From Xanthostigma xanthostigma (Eukaryota > Arthropoda > Insecta > Raphidioptera > Raphidiidae): a stretch of 64,000 nucleotides of DNA. The translations under genes and the position numbers were made by a program. The DNA is taken from assembly GCA_963575645.1 (NCBI GenBank), contig OY754471.1, positions 48,982,820-49,046,819 on the forward strand, in the 5' to 3' direction. The notes beneath the pieces are model-generated. The model saw nothing but the letters and a program-made list of their open reading frames with translations, was not told the DNA's origin and ran no database searches. Shown here piece by piece: positions 1 through 12,200 of the stretch. The stretch's first letter is position 1; each line of letters starts with the position of its first letter.

Positions 1-2695
1 TTACGAGTTCTAGAATGTTTTTCGCATAATAATATAAATACGATATTTTGGTTATTGTCTTGCAAATTCTTACGTACTTTGAACGAACTTTTAAGTTGAC
101 GCCAACATCTTACATTATTTTCGTGTGTATCACACACGTTCGATAAATACAAATGCCTGCTCCTCAGGACTAGATCTAAGTGATAGGTCGATAGATTATT
201 TTCGTCTTGTAAGCCGTCGTAAAGGTAATAAAATATGTGGAAATTGGCTTCTCCTCTAAAAACATTTATAAAAAGTTCAACAACGGCATCGGTCATCGGT
301 TGCCGACGTTTGTCGAGTACTTACTTTGCTTGCTTGATGACTCTGGATTGTTCAAGAAGATAGACAGATGTCTTTGCGTTGAAAATTTTGCCGTTTGCGG
401 ACATTATTAGCTCGAGATATTTTCCAAAACGTGAACTGTTCGCATTTATTCCCGTTCTTGCATTACCAAAAGCCTCTATAATTGGATTCGTTTGCAGTAT
501 TCTCTCTTCCAAATTGCCGTTAGGAGCCTAAACAGAAATTATAGCTTCGTTTCTATTATTTTAGTATATACGATGTCTAATTGTTGTCCAGTTTTATATT
601 CGTTTAGAAGTGATTAGCAATAAGCGTTGCCAGTACATACTTTAGCCAAATAAACCAGCTGTTTTAATAAGTGATTAGCACTTTGAGTTTTTCCTGCACC
701 GCTCTCTCCCGATATAACGATGGCTTGTTGTTGTTGTTGGTGCAACAGCGCTTGATATGACGCGTCCGCCGTTGCAAATATGTGAGGAGGATTGTCCGAA
801 CGCACTTGGAATTTGTATTTATTTTGTTGCTGGAAACGTCGTAGAAAAATTATATTCGATCACAAACACAAAACTCACAATTGTCGCGACATAAAAGTTC
901 AAATCGGTTCAAGAAGCAAACAAGAAAATAGCAAATTTGTTGTTGAAAATCTTTATATTTTACAAACGTTTTTGCCATAGAATAATGAATAAAAACTCAC
1001 CGGCGTCGAATATGCACAGACTTCGACAAAAGGATTGATCGCAATTAAAATGTCGCCGATGTACGTGTATATTTGGTCCATTTCGAAGCGTTTCTGTAAC
1101 TGCTCTAAAACGGCATTCTCTGACAACACTTCTAGAGCAGCTAAATCATCGACGTACATTTTTTGCGGTTTTGATTTTCTGCCAGATTTAAGGTTGCCGT
1201 GTTTTATTGTAATCTCCGGTTGTCTGTGAATTCGACCTTCTTTGCGTTGCCTTCGTATTTCCATTTGTAACTCTTTTCGTATCTGCGGATTGCGTGCAAA
1301 AACAAAAAAACGTCTGAATGTGAAACGAATTTGAGAAAGAAAACTACTTGCCTATACTATTTAAAAAGAAATTACCTGATTGACGTGCGGTCGAACGTCT
1401 TTAAACAAATGATGATTTAAAAGTTCGTTGGAAAACGGTCTAGATTTTAAATCTTTCACCAGACATCTGGAAATAAAATCTACTAACGCAGAATTATAAT
1501 ATTCCGGTTTAGTGAGGGTGGGTGGGGGATTTCTAGGTATCTGAAATAATGCTCTCATGGGATGCAGTTCGTTGAGTGGAGGTTCTCCTTCGGCTAATTC
1601 GATAGCGGTGATTCCTAGAGACCATACGTCGCACCTCGAATCGTACGACGAATCGAACTGCTGTTCGCAAGCGATCACCTGGAAGGAAAAAATCCGTTTC
1701 GTAAAGGGAGTTCGTGTTTCCTCTCGACGAAAATGTATTCGATAAAACATCAACATCAACGCCCGACGGGTACCGTGGCGTGCAAGAACGATTCATCTTA
1801 GATTAATTATTAATCGACGGATAGTTCGACGGTGTTACGTCAATACCTCGGGAGCCATCCAATACGGGGTGCCGACCGAAGTGTTGCGACGAGCCATCGT
1901 TGCCATCAGGTGTGACGAAACGCCGAAGTCGATGAGTTTAACATGGGCCCTCTCGGTAAGTAAAATATTATGACCCTTGACGTCGCGATGCATGCAGTGA
2001 TTTTTATGTAAGTACACCAAAGCTTCGACAGTTTCATGAAGGATGTATGCGATTTGTTCGTGCGATAATCTTTCGGCCCGTTCTTTCAGACCCTGGACTA
2101 AGTCCGTCACAGATCCGCCTGTACATAACTGTAATTGAATTGATAAATTATGTACATCCAATTGCGTATAGGTATTCGATTTTTATAAAACGTTGTGCAA
2201 ATGTTACTCCTGATAATTTTAGAACAGATTAATGATTAATGAAACCTATAGTCTCAGTCCGTACAGTATTATATTATGTAAATGCCACATTTTTTGGTAA
2301 AAAAATACACCTTTTAACTATACCTCAATAACAAACCAGAGTTGATCTTTATCGGGTGTTATACCCCGTTTTAAATACAATCCATAAAAATCAGTAATGT
2401 TCGGATGTTTACTTAGATCTCGTAAAATTAAATATTCTTCTTCGATTTCTTCAATATTGTCCGGAATATTTTCTAAAATTTTAATTGCTATTCTCATATT
2501 TAATTGATTATCTCGAGCGCAGTACACTTCTCCATAGGTACCTTCTCCTATTACGTCTTGCAGAGTGAATCTGTAAAAATAACAACAAATAAATAGTCGC
2601 CGATAACACGTGTTGAATCGATTAATTCACCTATTTTTCGGATCACATAATTCGCTGAAGTTAATTTTTGTCGATAATTTTTTATATTCAGCCAT
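1..2695 (-). CDS. ninaC: NinaC-like class III myosin with N-terminal protein kinase domain (3' part outside window)
   Basis: Eight exons are visible on the minus strand: 2631-2695, 2324-2570, 1847-2128, 1376-1678, 1001-1282, 641-829, 325-527, 114-255. All junctions are GT-AG and in phase. Residues about 22-285 form a Ste20/GCK-type kinase: glycine loop GEGTYGEVY (30-38), lysine in IAIKIL, catalytic [14 protein letters not shown] and APEV. A basic linker leads into a myosin head with the P-loop GESGAGKT (434-441), switch 1 [16 protein letters not shown] and the start of the [10 protein letters not shown] segment. This kinase-plus-motor order is seen only in class III myosins. In Drosophila, NINAC acts in photoreceptor microvilli and binds calmodulin and INAD; I infer a similar actin-based sensory role here. 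The rest of the motor, IQ motifs and tail lie beyond position 1. A myosin IIIA/B name is equally possible. Confidence 0.93.
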
Positions 2696-3117
2696 TACAG
2701 ATTTTGTTCCTTTTTGGTGCAAAAACCGTACCGTTAAGTAGAACAGAAGAAACCATGTAAGCAGCGCAAGCTATAAACTTTTATGAAGCCATATAGGTAC
2801 CTAGTTATATATTATTACCAGGTCAGTAAATAACAATCAATAACGATTAATGACATATTTTATAAACTGTTGAATGTATGAAATAATTAAACATTGTTTC
2901 TGTTTTATTTCTCCTTTTGAAAATTAAATAGACGTTTTATTTTGTATGATTTTTTAGTTGACGCTTCTTTATTTAGTTTGATGTTTTTATTTTATTTATT
3001 TGTTAATCCATAAACTCATGTTTACAAACAATTAGATAACATTTAAATAATATAATGTATTGGACAAAATCCTAACAGACTTTGCCATCTGTTAAGATTT
3101 AAAAACATTTAAAAAAT
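2696..3117. other. Upstream region of ninaC, no gene seen
   Basis: AT-rich DNA upstream of the ninaC start codon. It should hold the 5' leader and promoter, but I see no clear TATA box or coding frame. It ends where the dispersed subterminal-repeat element begins. Confidence 0.4.
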
Positions 3118-3235
3118 TACATCTAGTGACTGCCTACATGTAATTTTATAAATGTGTACAATCAAAACCTGAATACATGGCGACATCTGTTAAGGTGTCA
3201 TCAAAGCTTATGGCTTATAAATTTTTAGGTAGTAT
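3118..3235 (+). repeat. Left piece of a dispersed TIR/subterminal-repeat element (family A)
   Basis: Contains the words TAGTGACTG-CTACATGTAA and CATGGCGACATCTGTTAAGG, which recur at 5312-5580, 6226-6440 (inverted), 25387-25569 and 30902-31160. The piece is broken at 3235 by insertion of the 2.07 kb TIR element and resumes at 5312. I call it family A, a non-autonomous DNA element. Confidence 0.6.
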
Positions 3236-5304
3236 CATAGATAAACGTATTATACTTAGGAAGATTCGTAACCTAGTTAACCAAAATGAGACCACTTTTA
3301 TATAGTAAACCTCTTACGTTTCATACCCCTGGCCCACAAACTGAATGTTGTTTTGTGCTTCCACCTACATTATGGTTAAACTAAAAGTTCAGATAATCTT
3401 AAAGCTACCTCTATACTGATCCTAATTACGCGCTCAATGGTTTATAAATTGTTAAAAACCATCAATGTTTTTTTTTATTTTTGACGTAGGTATGTGATAA
3501 TTTTAGTTTTCCGTGACGACAGTTCCATTTGTTTCAAATCATAGAAACGCCGCGTAAACAACGGCACAAATAAATTTCTAAAATAAATAAAAAAACCAAA
3601 TGTAATTCAAAATTTTTGAATTTTCAAATTTGATTTTGAATAGTCGTGGTAACGTTTTTTTTGGTCTGTTTCACAGTTTAATCAAAATCATGGCAAAGAT
3701 CTTTTCAACTTTAACACGGACAAAAAATGATTATACCACAACTCGTGTTAAAGTAAACAAAGGGCCCTTAAACACAATATTGAAAATATACAACAAGTTG
3801 CCACTGCATATTAAGAATCTACCGACTCCTAAATTTAAAAAACGTTTAAAACTTTTTCTTTTAAAGAACAATTTTTACTGCCTCGAAGAATTTTTAAATA
3901 CGCCAAATTGTTTGTTTTAACTAACTTTTTTCTTTTCTTTTTTTAACATGTGTATGCATTTTGCATATAATGTATATATATAATTTTAACAATGTTTTTA
4001 GTAAATTTTATGTTTAAAATTTTAAAATTTCAACACTATTATGCTAAAATTTTAATGTAAATACCCTGGACTCATTCTACACTGTAACCAGTATTTAAAG
4101 AATAAAGTATGCTATTATTATTATTATTATTATTATAATACTGACATATTATATTACCAATAAATATTCCAAAAAAAATTTCTTAAAATTTTTGAAACTT
4201 GTATTTCTGTGATTTCTCAAAATTTATTGGGCCGAATTACTCCAAATTTTCAGGAAATCTAAGTTTACGAAGGACTTTGTCTTTTAAAGGTAATCTGTAA
4301 AAACTTAATCCCGGTGAATTTCGCCTACAATTTTTACAGTTAACGTAACTGCACGAATTACTAACACAAGCCATTATTGAAAAATTCTCGGAAATGAAAT
4401 AAGAAATAATTTTTTGACACAATTTATAAACGTACCGACAGAATTTTTTCAAATCATACATAAGGCTGTTTATATTTTGAAACCATGAATACGAATTTAA
4501 AAAAAAATAGTCGAACATTCTCTTTATTATATTTCTTGACTGTAGATACCAAAAAAAAATATCATCTCTGAAAAATCTTTAAAAAAAAATTCAACTGTCA
4601 GGCCGTTAAATAATTAATCATATATTTTTTCACCTACGGATTTTAACAAATTTATAACATGTAATACAGGGTGCATTTTTCGTCCACTTTGGTTATGTAT
4701 TCTACTCTACAATTGTGAATGACATATTATTTTGTAGCATCGAAGATCATGTCAATTATTTTATTATGGGAGAAGTACAGTGTCGATATAAGCATCTAAT
4801 TAATTAAGATAATAAAAATAATTTAAAATGAAATACATAATCTTATTTCTTGAATTTATATTTTTGTTCGGATTTTTTTGACTCAACATCAGAACTTTGT
4901 TTAAAAATAAAATTTTAATTAAAGTTATTCATTTACTTATGTCAAAAGAAAAATATTTAAAAGCCCAATAATAATGTCACCGCGGGATATTGTACAATAC
5001 AGTCGAATGACGTAAGAGGATCTTTGAAGAACAAATGTAATTATGATGCTAGTCACTAGAGGAACAAATTGCCTGCACAATTCACTACGGAAAACATATG
5101 TAGTTACGATGCTAGTCACCAGACGGCCGAACCATTATCAGCACAATTAACTACGGAAACTCTACATATTCTACACTCGCAGATTAAAAAAATTTAGCTT
5201 ATGATGCTCGTCAATAGGTGGCCACCTAGCGGCGAGCATCATAAGTGGTCTCATTTTGGTTAACTAGGATACTTATCTTCCTATGTATAATACGTTTATC
5301 TATG
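3236..5304. mobile_element. 2.07 kb DNA transposon derivative with about 70 bp TIRs and THAP-like remnant (P-superfamily candidate)
   Basis: The left end CATAGATAAACGTATTATAC is repeated inverted at 5285-5304, and the inverted match runs about 70 bp with few differences. The flanks carry the duplication GTAGTAT (3229-3235 and 5305-5311; 7 bp, or 8 bp if one terminal G is shared). The uninterrupted family A copy near 30940 reads straight through this point, so it serves as an empty site. On the minus strand, 4374 down to about 4237 encodes a short THAP-like start (MACVSNSCSYVNC, then LSFYRLP). THAP domains head P-element transposases, which also make 8 bp duplications. Near the right end, a word like GATGCTAGTCACTAG recurs at about 5045, 5110 and 5200. 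No complete transposase remains. Confidence 0.6.
3630..4140 (+). mobile_element. 3' end of a non-LTR (LINE) retrotransposon with ATT tail
   Basis: A 96-codon frame (3630-3920) ends in residues of the type IYNKLPLHIKNLPTPKFKKRL...NNFYCLEEFLN, the usual C-terminal end of reverse transcriptases of many insect LINEs. It is followed by a short 3' UTR, AATAAAG and a (TTA)n tail (4108-4137). Only the last part of ORF2 is present, a typical 5' truncation. It sits inside the 3236-5304 element, so it is probably a later insertion. The exact clade (Jockey, CR1 or other) is not decidable here. Confidence 0.6.
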
Positions 5305-5311
5305 GTAGTAT

Positions 5312-5583
5312 GTAACTTATATTGCTTCTGATGTCTAGCGGAATTCAGTTGAAGTACACAGTTAATTTTTTTTAGCGTTGCTTACTTTACCGACTAAAAT
5401 CTTTGATTAACGTTATATTGATTTGTTATTTTTTATTTTGTCAATATATTGGTCTGAGAAAAATTGGTCGACAATTTTATTTATTTGAAGTACTTTACCG
5501 ACTGTTTAATTATATGTAGGGACGGGCTACATCTAAAATCTAGTGACTGGCTACATGTACAGTCTAGTCAGAGAACATACTTA
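5312..5583 (+). repeat. Right piece of family A element
   Basis: Resumes the family A sequence after the 2.07 kb insertion (words TATGTAACTTAT, TAGCGGAATT, AGTACACAGTT) and ends in repeats of TAGTGACTGGCTACATGTA. An inverted counterpart lies at 6226-6440, so the two arms flank the Harbinger derivative between them. Confidence 0.6.
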
Positions 5584-5586
5584 TAA

Positions 5587-6222
5587 GGGCGATGACACAC
5601 ACAGCGGTTTTCGCCGAGACGGCTGCCGACTCGGCAGCCGTCTCGGTCTGTGTAATCTAACATTTTAAATGGATGAAACACACACAGCGGCAATCGAGCT
5701 TCGCTGTTTTTTAGCCGTGTCGGCACGTCCGACTGTTGTCTGCACCGCTAGCTGTTTTATGACTCAGGCGGTGCTACTTTTCATTGTTGTATATGCGACA
5801 AGTCAGACACAGCGGTTTTGCGGGCGGTTTATAAGGTTAAGGTTTTTTGATTCCTTTGATTTTCTTTATAATGGATGCTAAAATTGATGTAGAAGCATTA
5901 TTGAGAGAAATAGAAACTCGACCAGCTTTATGGGATATGAAACAGTCCGACTACAGTGATAGATTAAAAAGGAAAAAGTGCTGGGAGGAAATCACGGACA
6001 TATTCCACAATGGGATGTATCCATATCTTCCGATTTTTTGTTTTTCTTTTCTTCCATCGACGATAAAAGTAGGTACAATATTATTACATGTTGATATTCT
6101 ATATCCATAATTGCAACTGTTTTGATACGACTGCCGACTCTCAACCGCTGTGTATGTCAGTGTGCTAAATTTGGCCGAGTCGGTGGCCGTCTCGGCGAAA
6201 ACCGCTGTGTGTGTCATCGCCC
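5587..6222 (+). mobile_element. Non-autonomous PIF/Harbinger element carrying a MADF-domain fragment
   Basis: Length 636 bp. Terminal inverted repeats begin GGGCGATGACACACACAGCG at the left and match inverted at 6203-6222; the flanks are TAA (5584-5586 and 6223-6225), the 3 bp duplication of PIF/Harbinger. From 5871 on the plus strand, a frame starting MDAKIDVEALLREIETRPA and continuing through LWDMKQSDYSDRLKRKKCWEEI matches the start of a MADF (Myb/SANT-like) domain. Autonomous Harbingers encode such a DNA-binding protein beside the transposase. The frame degrades after about 45 residues. It is related in structure to the element at 30205-30898. Confidence 0.8.
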
Positions 6223-6225
6223 TAA

Positions 6226-6440
6226 AGTAAGTTAATAACATGTAGGGGATGTAGCCAGTCACTACACTGTACATGTAGCCAGTCACTATATTTTAGATGT
6301 AGCCAGTCCTTACATATCATTAAAGGTGTATTATTTAATGACAGTCGGTAAGGTAGGCAGCGTTAAAAAAGTAAAACTGTGTACTTAAACTAAATTCCGC
6401 TAGATGTCAGTAGCAATATAAGTTACATGCTTTTCAAATA
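6226..6440 (-). repeat. Inverted arm of family A element
   Basis: Reverse complement of the arm at 5312-5583, with three TGTAGCCAGTCACTA-type units followed by AACTGTGTACTTAAAC and TTCCGCTAGATGTCAG. Together with the left arm it forms a long inverted repeat around the Harbinger insertion. Confidence 0.6.
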
Positions 6441-6763
6441 AATAAAATTGACTTGTAATTTTATAAATCACAAATTCAACTACTTACTTACTGTCAAAAC
6501 AAAATCTCTCTTCTCTACTTATGGGAATTAGTATGCAGGTGACATGTATTTAAATTTCGGACACAAAAAAAATCTAAAGACACGTAAGTCACAAACAGTG
6601 CCAAGCACTGCAGTGTGTAACTTGCTAAATATTCCGACTGATGTCACCGGTGCAAAAATTGCGATGTCAGCTGATAAATGTCAAAAATAAAAGATACATA
6701 CAATAATTTACTGTGAAATAAAACCGTCGATTCATATATATTAGTACGTTAATCGATGATAAA

Positions 6764-7691
6764 ATGAACTATACAGATCAAAAATTCACAACTCGAATGC
6801 GTAAAGAAACTAAAGAAATTCATTCAATCAGCGATGCTCTTGTTAACGCGAAACTAGCATTTGGTATTTATATTATGATTGCGGGAACGAATTCTCGAAA
6901 GTTGTAGTAAAATAAATGGTTTATGTTTGCAGCTTTATCGGAGGATACAGTTTGGGCAGAAGGATTATTAGTTTTTTATGAAATATTCCGTTTTCTTGAA
7001 TTGGCTTTAACCGACGATAAAAGCGGCTATTTGAATAGGTTGTTTACCGATGATTTGAAGCGAACCGAAGCGTTTGAAAAGGATCTGAAGTTTTACCTAG
7101 GTATTTTTATTTATATAAAACTCGACAAGGAAAAAAGTATATGTAACGCATCGTTACGTCGTATAATATCGAATTTGTTATCTTCGTTGTAATATTTTCA
7201 CTCCGTAATTGGATTATTTTTTTGTTGTTGAAGGGTCAAACTGGACACAAGGCTATAAACGTCGAGAATCCGTTGTTCAGTATTTAAATCATTTACAGAA
7301 TCTTAAGGAAACTGAACCAAACTTACTAATGGCGTACGTGTACCACTTATATATGGGACTGCTTTCGGGCGGCCAAATATTAAGTAAGAAACGAAATCTG
7401 TTAAATAAAATAAAACCGCAGAAAACCGACACGGAGAGTGTAGCGGTAACCACGTTTAGCACTGGAATTTTCACTCTTAAAAAGCACATGCGAGACACAA
7501 TGAACGACATAGCGTCCGAATTAGACGATGACGTCAAATTAAGACTGATCAAAGAAAGTAAAAAAGTATTCGAATTGAATAATACAGTCATTAAAACTAT
7601 TAGCGGTACGACTGCCATATTTCTTAAGAAATTAGTATTTTTAATTGTGTCTATATTCGTTGTGTACTTGGCTTTTCATTTTATGCAATAA
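6764..7691 (+). CDS. Ho: Heme oxygenase, tail-anchored
   Basis: Three exons: 6764-6863, 6933-7100, 7234-7691; 241 residues. It cleaves heme to biliverdin, CO and iron with electrons from cytochrome P450 reductase at the ER surface. Visible signatures: KETKEIHSISDALVNAKLAF with the proximal heme-ligand candidate His20, WAEGLLVFYEIFRFLE, and the distal helix glycines in YHLYMGLLSGGQIL. The C-terminus has a hydrophobic segment (LVFLIVSIFVVYLAFHF) ending six or fewer residues before the stop, the usual tail anchor. The start at 6764 is the first in-frame ATG and gives a typical N-terminus. AATAAA overlaps the stop codon (7687-7692). It lies head-to-head with ninaC, separated by the transposon cluster. 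Confidence 0.93.
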
Positions 7692-9255
7692 AACGTCAGC
7701 AGAAACTCGCATCTTACATAATTCATAATCACCCCGATTTCTTTCTTAACAACGCCTCGATTTTATAGCACACCGAGAGTTGAAACTTTGTTCGACTTAA
7801 GTTTGATAGCATTTATATATTAGACCCGAGAAATATAAAATTTATTTTAATGGTACACAGTATATTTTTATTACACGTTTTTATTTTTTAAATTATAAAA
7901 AATAAATAGATAGGTACAAATCAATATATTTGCAAAAAAAGCTAAAAAAGTACGAAAGACGTAAGCTATACCACTACAACATTTTAGAAATATACATATA
8001 TATATTTATTTTATTAATTATTATTAACCATAATCCCGATTCAGTATAACTGTTATGATAAAACATTTCCAAAAAATAATTCCTAGTTTATTTTTTAAAC
8101 ATTATTTAAATACAAACATAATAATTAGATATTGTATGAACAGTGAGATAATTCTCTGTAAGTACAAATTTGTAATAAGCTCATTATTTTCTTATAAAAT
8201 GCATTTGACTACAATTATTACATTGGTATTAGACTAGAGAAAAGAGATTTAAATTGTCATACAATTTACTATATTAACAAACGTTTCACGTAATAATTTT
8301 AATTTATTTCAGTGTTAATATATAGCTTCATAATTTTTGTATAATCACGATAAATCAGATGATTTTTATTCATAGAAAAATTGAAACCCAAGTGTTTGAA
8401 TAAGATATTTTCAGTTAAAACTTTCTTTGATTGTTGTAGTGGTATTACAAACAAAACAAAAAAAAAAAAAAAAACGACCCACTGTAAGAAGCTAATTCTA
8501 TTTTCTAATCCTGGGTTTTGTTATCTCTCTCAGTATTTATGGTTTATTTTAGGTTTGCTTTTTAAAGAAGTCAGTATTATTGTAATTACAGCCGTTGGAA
8601 ATAAGATCACATTGCGTTCTGTCTAATAATCCATAAACACTAAAAATAGATTTGATTTTTCGGATGGGGTCGAAGCATGTTTCGTCATTTGTTAAATATC
8701 TGCAATAAGGTCAATCACATAATTTGCGTTATATTTACTAATACACAAGTTTTCTTTTTATATAACATTTAAAAACAACATATCATAAACATTAGTGTTA
8801 TTTCATTTCTGTTCACGGTTATTAAATATGAACTTGTTGCAAACAATAGTCACAAAATGGACGTTTTATGAATTAATATTAATGAATTGTCAATAAGATT
8901 TGTTTGATTTCTTACATTAAAGCATAATATTCTTAATAATAATTAATTAGTACTACGTTAAATACAAATAATATTATAAAGTTACAATTTGACAAGAAAA
9001 ATTGTTATACCAAATTGACTCGTAAGGTGTACTTAAAGTGTGTGAATTTAATTTTACTGAATAAATGAATGACAAAAAAAAAATACATGCACACCGACCA
9101 CAACTAGAAATGGTCACCTTTAAATAAAAAGTCTTTAGGTTTTCAATCTTCTATTTAACTCGAATATTTTATGGATAGTAAAAATAAGCACTGGATGTTC
9201 ACAACTGTGCAAGAAAACAAACAATAATTTAATCGGAGCAATTGACATATTTTTT
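7692..9255. other. Gene-free 3' region between convergent Ho and SCAMP
   Basis: Very AT-rich sequence with an A-run at 8458-8474. It probably holds the 3' UTRs of heme oxygenase (+) and SCAMP (-). Short open frames here lack any recognisable composition or motif. I see no RNA gene or repeat family. Confidence 0.5.
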
Positions 9256-12200
9256 TTAGTATCGACTCGACTGGTTCTGTTGCTGGAACTGTGCCTGAAC
9301 GGCAGCTGCGGCCGCGTTTGTCGCCGCAGTTTGCACGTGCTGGTTGCGCAGGAACTCGGTCGTGAATTCGGCCTGCGCTTTAGCCATGCTAGCGCCCGTA
9401 CTGCGGTACATCTTATGAATCTGAAAATCACATGTCCGAATACAATACGTTGTTTTATTTCATGCCTCGACCGGAGGTGTTTTCAAATTTCAACCACTGA
9501 CCTTAGTGATTAGCAACAAATCAATTGCCGCGGCCGATAGGAAACCGAGAGCGATGATGAGTAGAAGAAGGCCGACTGTAATACCGCTAGGCGAGTTGTC
9601 GAAGGTCTTTATTGCAATTATTAACCCGCTGAAAACAAAAACAATACCGCATGTAGCTCTTCTTTCCGTTTTTAAATTAGCGATTTGCTAAAATCCCCCG
9701 CTTTGTTAAGATACATTCAGTGCACGAAGTTCTAAGCCCGTCTTACAATAATATCATCGTTAAAGCGGAGACGGCGCACGTTTCTCTAGGTACAAATATT
9801 TAGAAAAAGTGTAATGACGTGAACTCACCATGTTCCCGATAAGCCGATACCTTGTATGGTGGTAACGATAAACTGAAAGAAGAATACGAAGAAAAAAACC
9901 ATGAAATTAAACGACGAATCGCTTCTAAATGCTTTGTACGCCGGTCGGAACCAACACAAGAAGGAAAACGGCGTGAACAGTGCCGCATACAATATGCCCA
10001 GGCCCAGCGTTGAAATATCGCCATCTTTGAATAATAATACTAAGCCGCCTAAGACATTCAGTAATAAAATGCAGCCGTGGACTGAAAAAATAAAACACGA
10101 AAAATATTTAATATTTTTAATCGAATCTTCACGAAGAATTTTAAAATAAATTTCACTTCTACTCACACATCCACAAATAATATAAGTGGCGAACTATTTT
10201 CTGGAATTCAGACGGGATGTCGACCTGTATGTCCTGATAAAAGCAAGGCTGGAAACAACACTGTTCCGGTAGAGGTGGCCAATTATTGCGTCGAACATTA
10301 TATGTACCGTTGCGAAGTTCTTCTTCGCGTCTGGCCAATTCTTCAGCCTTACGATCTAATTCTTCCTGTCTTCTCTGCGCGTATTACAACACACCAATAA
10401 TTTAAATTACACTTCCGTTTTCACATACATTGGAAGAAGAGACTCAATATAATCAACCGATAGAGAAAGAGGTCATTAAAAAGTTTCAATGGCTGTGATC
10501 TGACATCCACCTTTGATATACAATTAAAAAAAAAAAAAAAAAAACTCCGTCGTCCACAGTTAACTAGGCCTAATTTCAACAAACATTTTTTTAAATTTGC
10601 TATCACTTATAATATACGGTGTGTCTAGTCGTCCGCTAATTGGACGAATAATTTTTTTTTATTCGTCCACCAACCGACTACTGTATGAATAATATATAAT
10701 TATTCGTACTGCGAATGTGTTTCTAGTACAAAGCTATTTTGACATACTTAGTTAGGGTGTAGTAAGTAGCGTGCCTGGCTCTCACCCAAGAGACCCGGGT
10801 TCGATTCCTGGCTCCGGAATGAGTTTTGTTTTTACTTTTTATTTTTTTTTCACTTTGAGACTATAACTTAAAACTCACATTTTCATGAAGATTGAAAACC
10901 ACCGCTTTTTTTGATAAAGGGGTATGCGAATTGTCTCGCAGTGAAACGGGAAGGGGCAAATGTGGAGTTTTTAAAAAAACAATTCCGGGGTGAACGATAA
11001 ACGGGTATGCGAATTGTAATTCGGGGGTGAACGATAACGGGGTATGCGAATTAGATACTTAATTGTTTGAATAGAACTGCGTTTTCTAAAAAATGTATAT
11101 TTAATTGACAGTCAATTAAATATATTATATTTTTTAGAAAATCAGTCTCAAAGTGAAAAAAAAAAATAAAAACTAAAATCAAACGTCGTAAAAATAATTG
11201 TATTTCTACGTCACAGTGTAATAAAACATTATAAGTGTGGTTACTGTTTAGTGCAATACAATATGGTGCCTAAATGTTAATTATTTTGACGTTTGTGTGT
11301 GAATTTATTTAATTTCAGGCGTTTGTACAATTTTTTATCTTGAAATAAAGTTATTACAGTACCCGTACGAATAATTATATATTAATGGACGAATAAAATA
11401 AATAAATCGTTCGATTAGTGGACGAATAAAAAAAATTATTCGTCCAATTAGCGGACGACTAGCACCAGCCTATTAATATATCGCCATTCTGATTACGGCA
11501 CAAGTAAACTCCTCTGTAATCGTACAGATGAAAACGGCAGCTCTTATCAATATCTTATCTAAAAAAAAAACCTATTTTTCGCGGGACAATGAACACAATA
11601 TCTAAGTGACTACAATAGTACTACTGACAAACAAACAATTGAAATAAGATATAATGAAAGAGAAATTTTATGCGTCAGCGCACTACTCAACATGCAACAT
11701 ACCAACCTTCAATTCCTAAACGGTGCATAGAAGAACAATAAAAATGAAATGAAAAGCAAATTTATTAAATTACAGAATAATTCTAATAAATGAACTTTTT
11801 AATCACCTGGAAATCCGCCATACTCGGTGTTAATTCCGGTTGCGCGGGGGGCTGTGTCTGCTGGGCATTGCGTGCGTACGCCGGAGGTGCGGCGGTCGGT
11901 TGCATGATGGCGGGTTGATTCGCCGCTTGCCGATAATCCATCTGGAAACGAACGGATACTGAGCGTGGGGTTTCCATTTTTTGGATGAGTGCGAGTCATC
12001 ACTTACCGTTCCCTGTGGCTGTTGATCAGCGAACGGGTTATAATCGTCCAAACCTTGCTGAGCATTTGTTGTACTTTTTGCAACTTGTTGAACTGCAGGG
12101 TCCTGTTTACGCAAACAAAAGTACTAGTATGTCAAAACAACAGTAAAATTATGATATTGCGACACATTGTTTTTTGTTTTTGCATATTTTTGAGCGAACT

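Noticed and set aside
1-60. A further ninaC exon at the window edge
   Set aside because: A frame without stop can follow a possible acceptor at about 49-50, but it does not resemble the expected motor sequence, so I did not include it.
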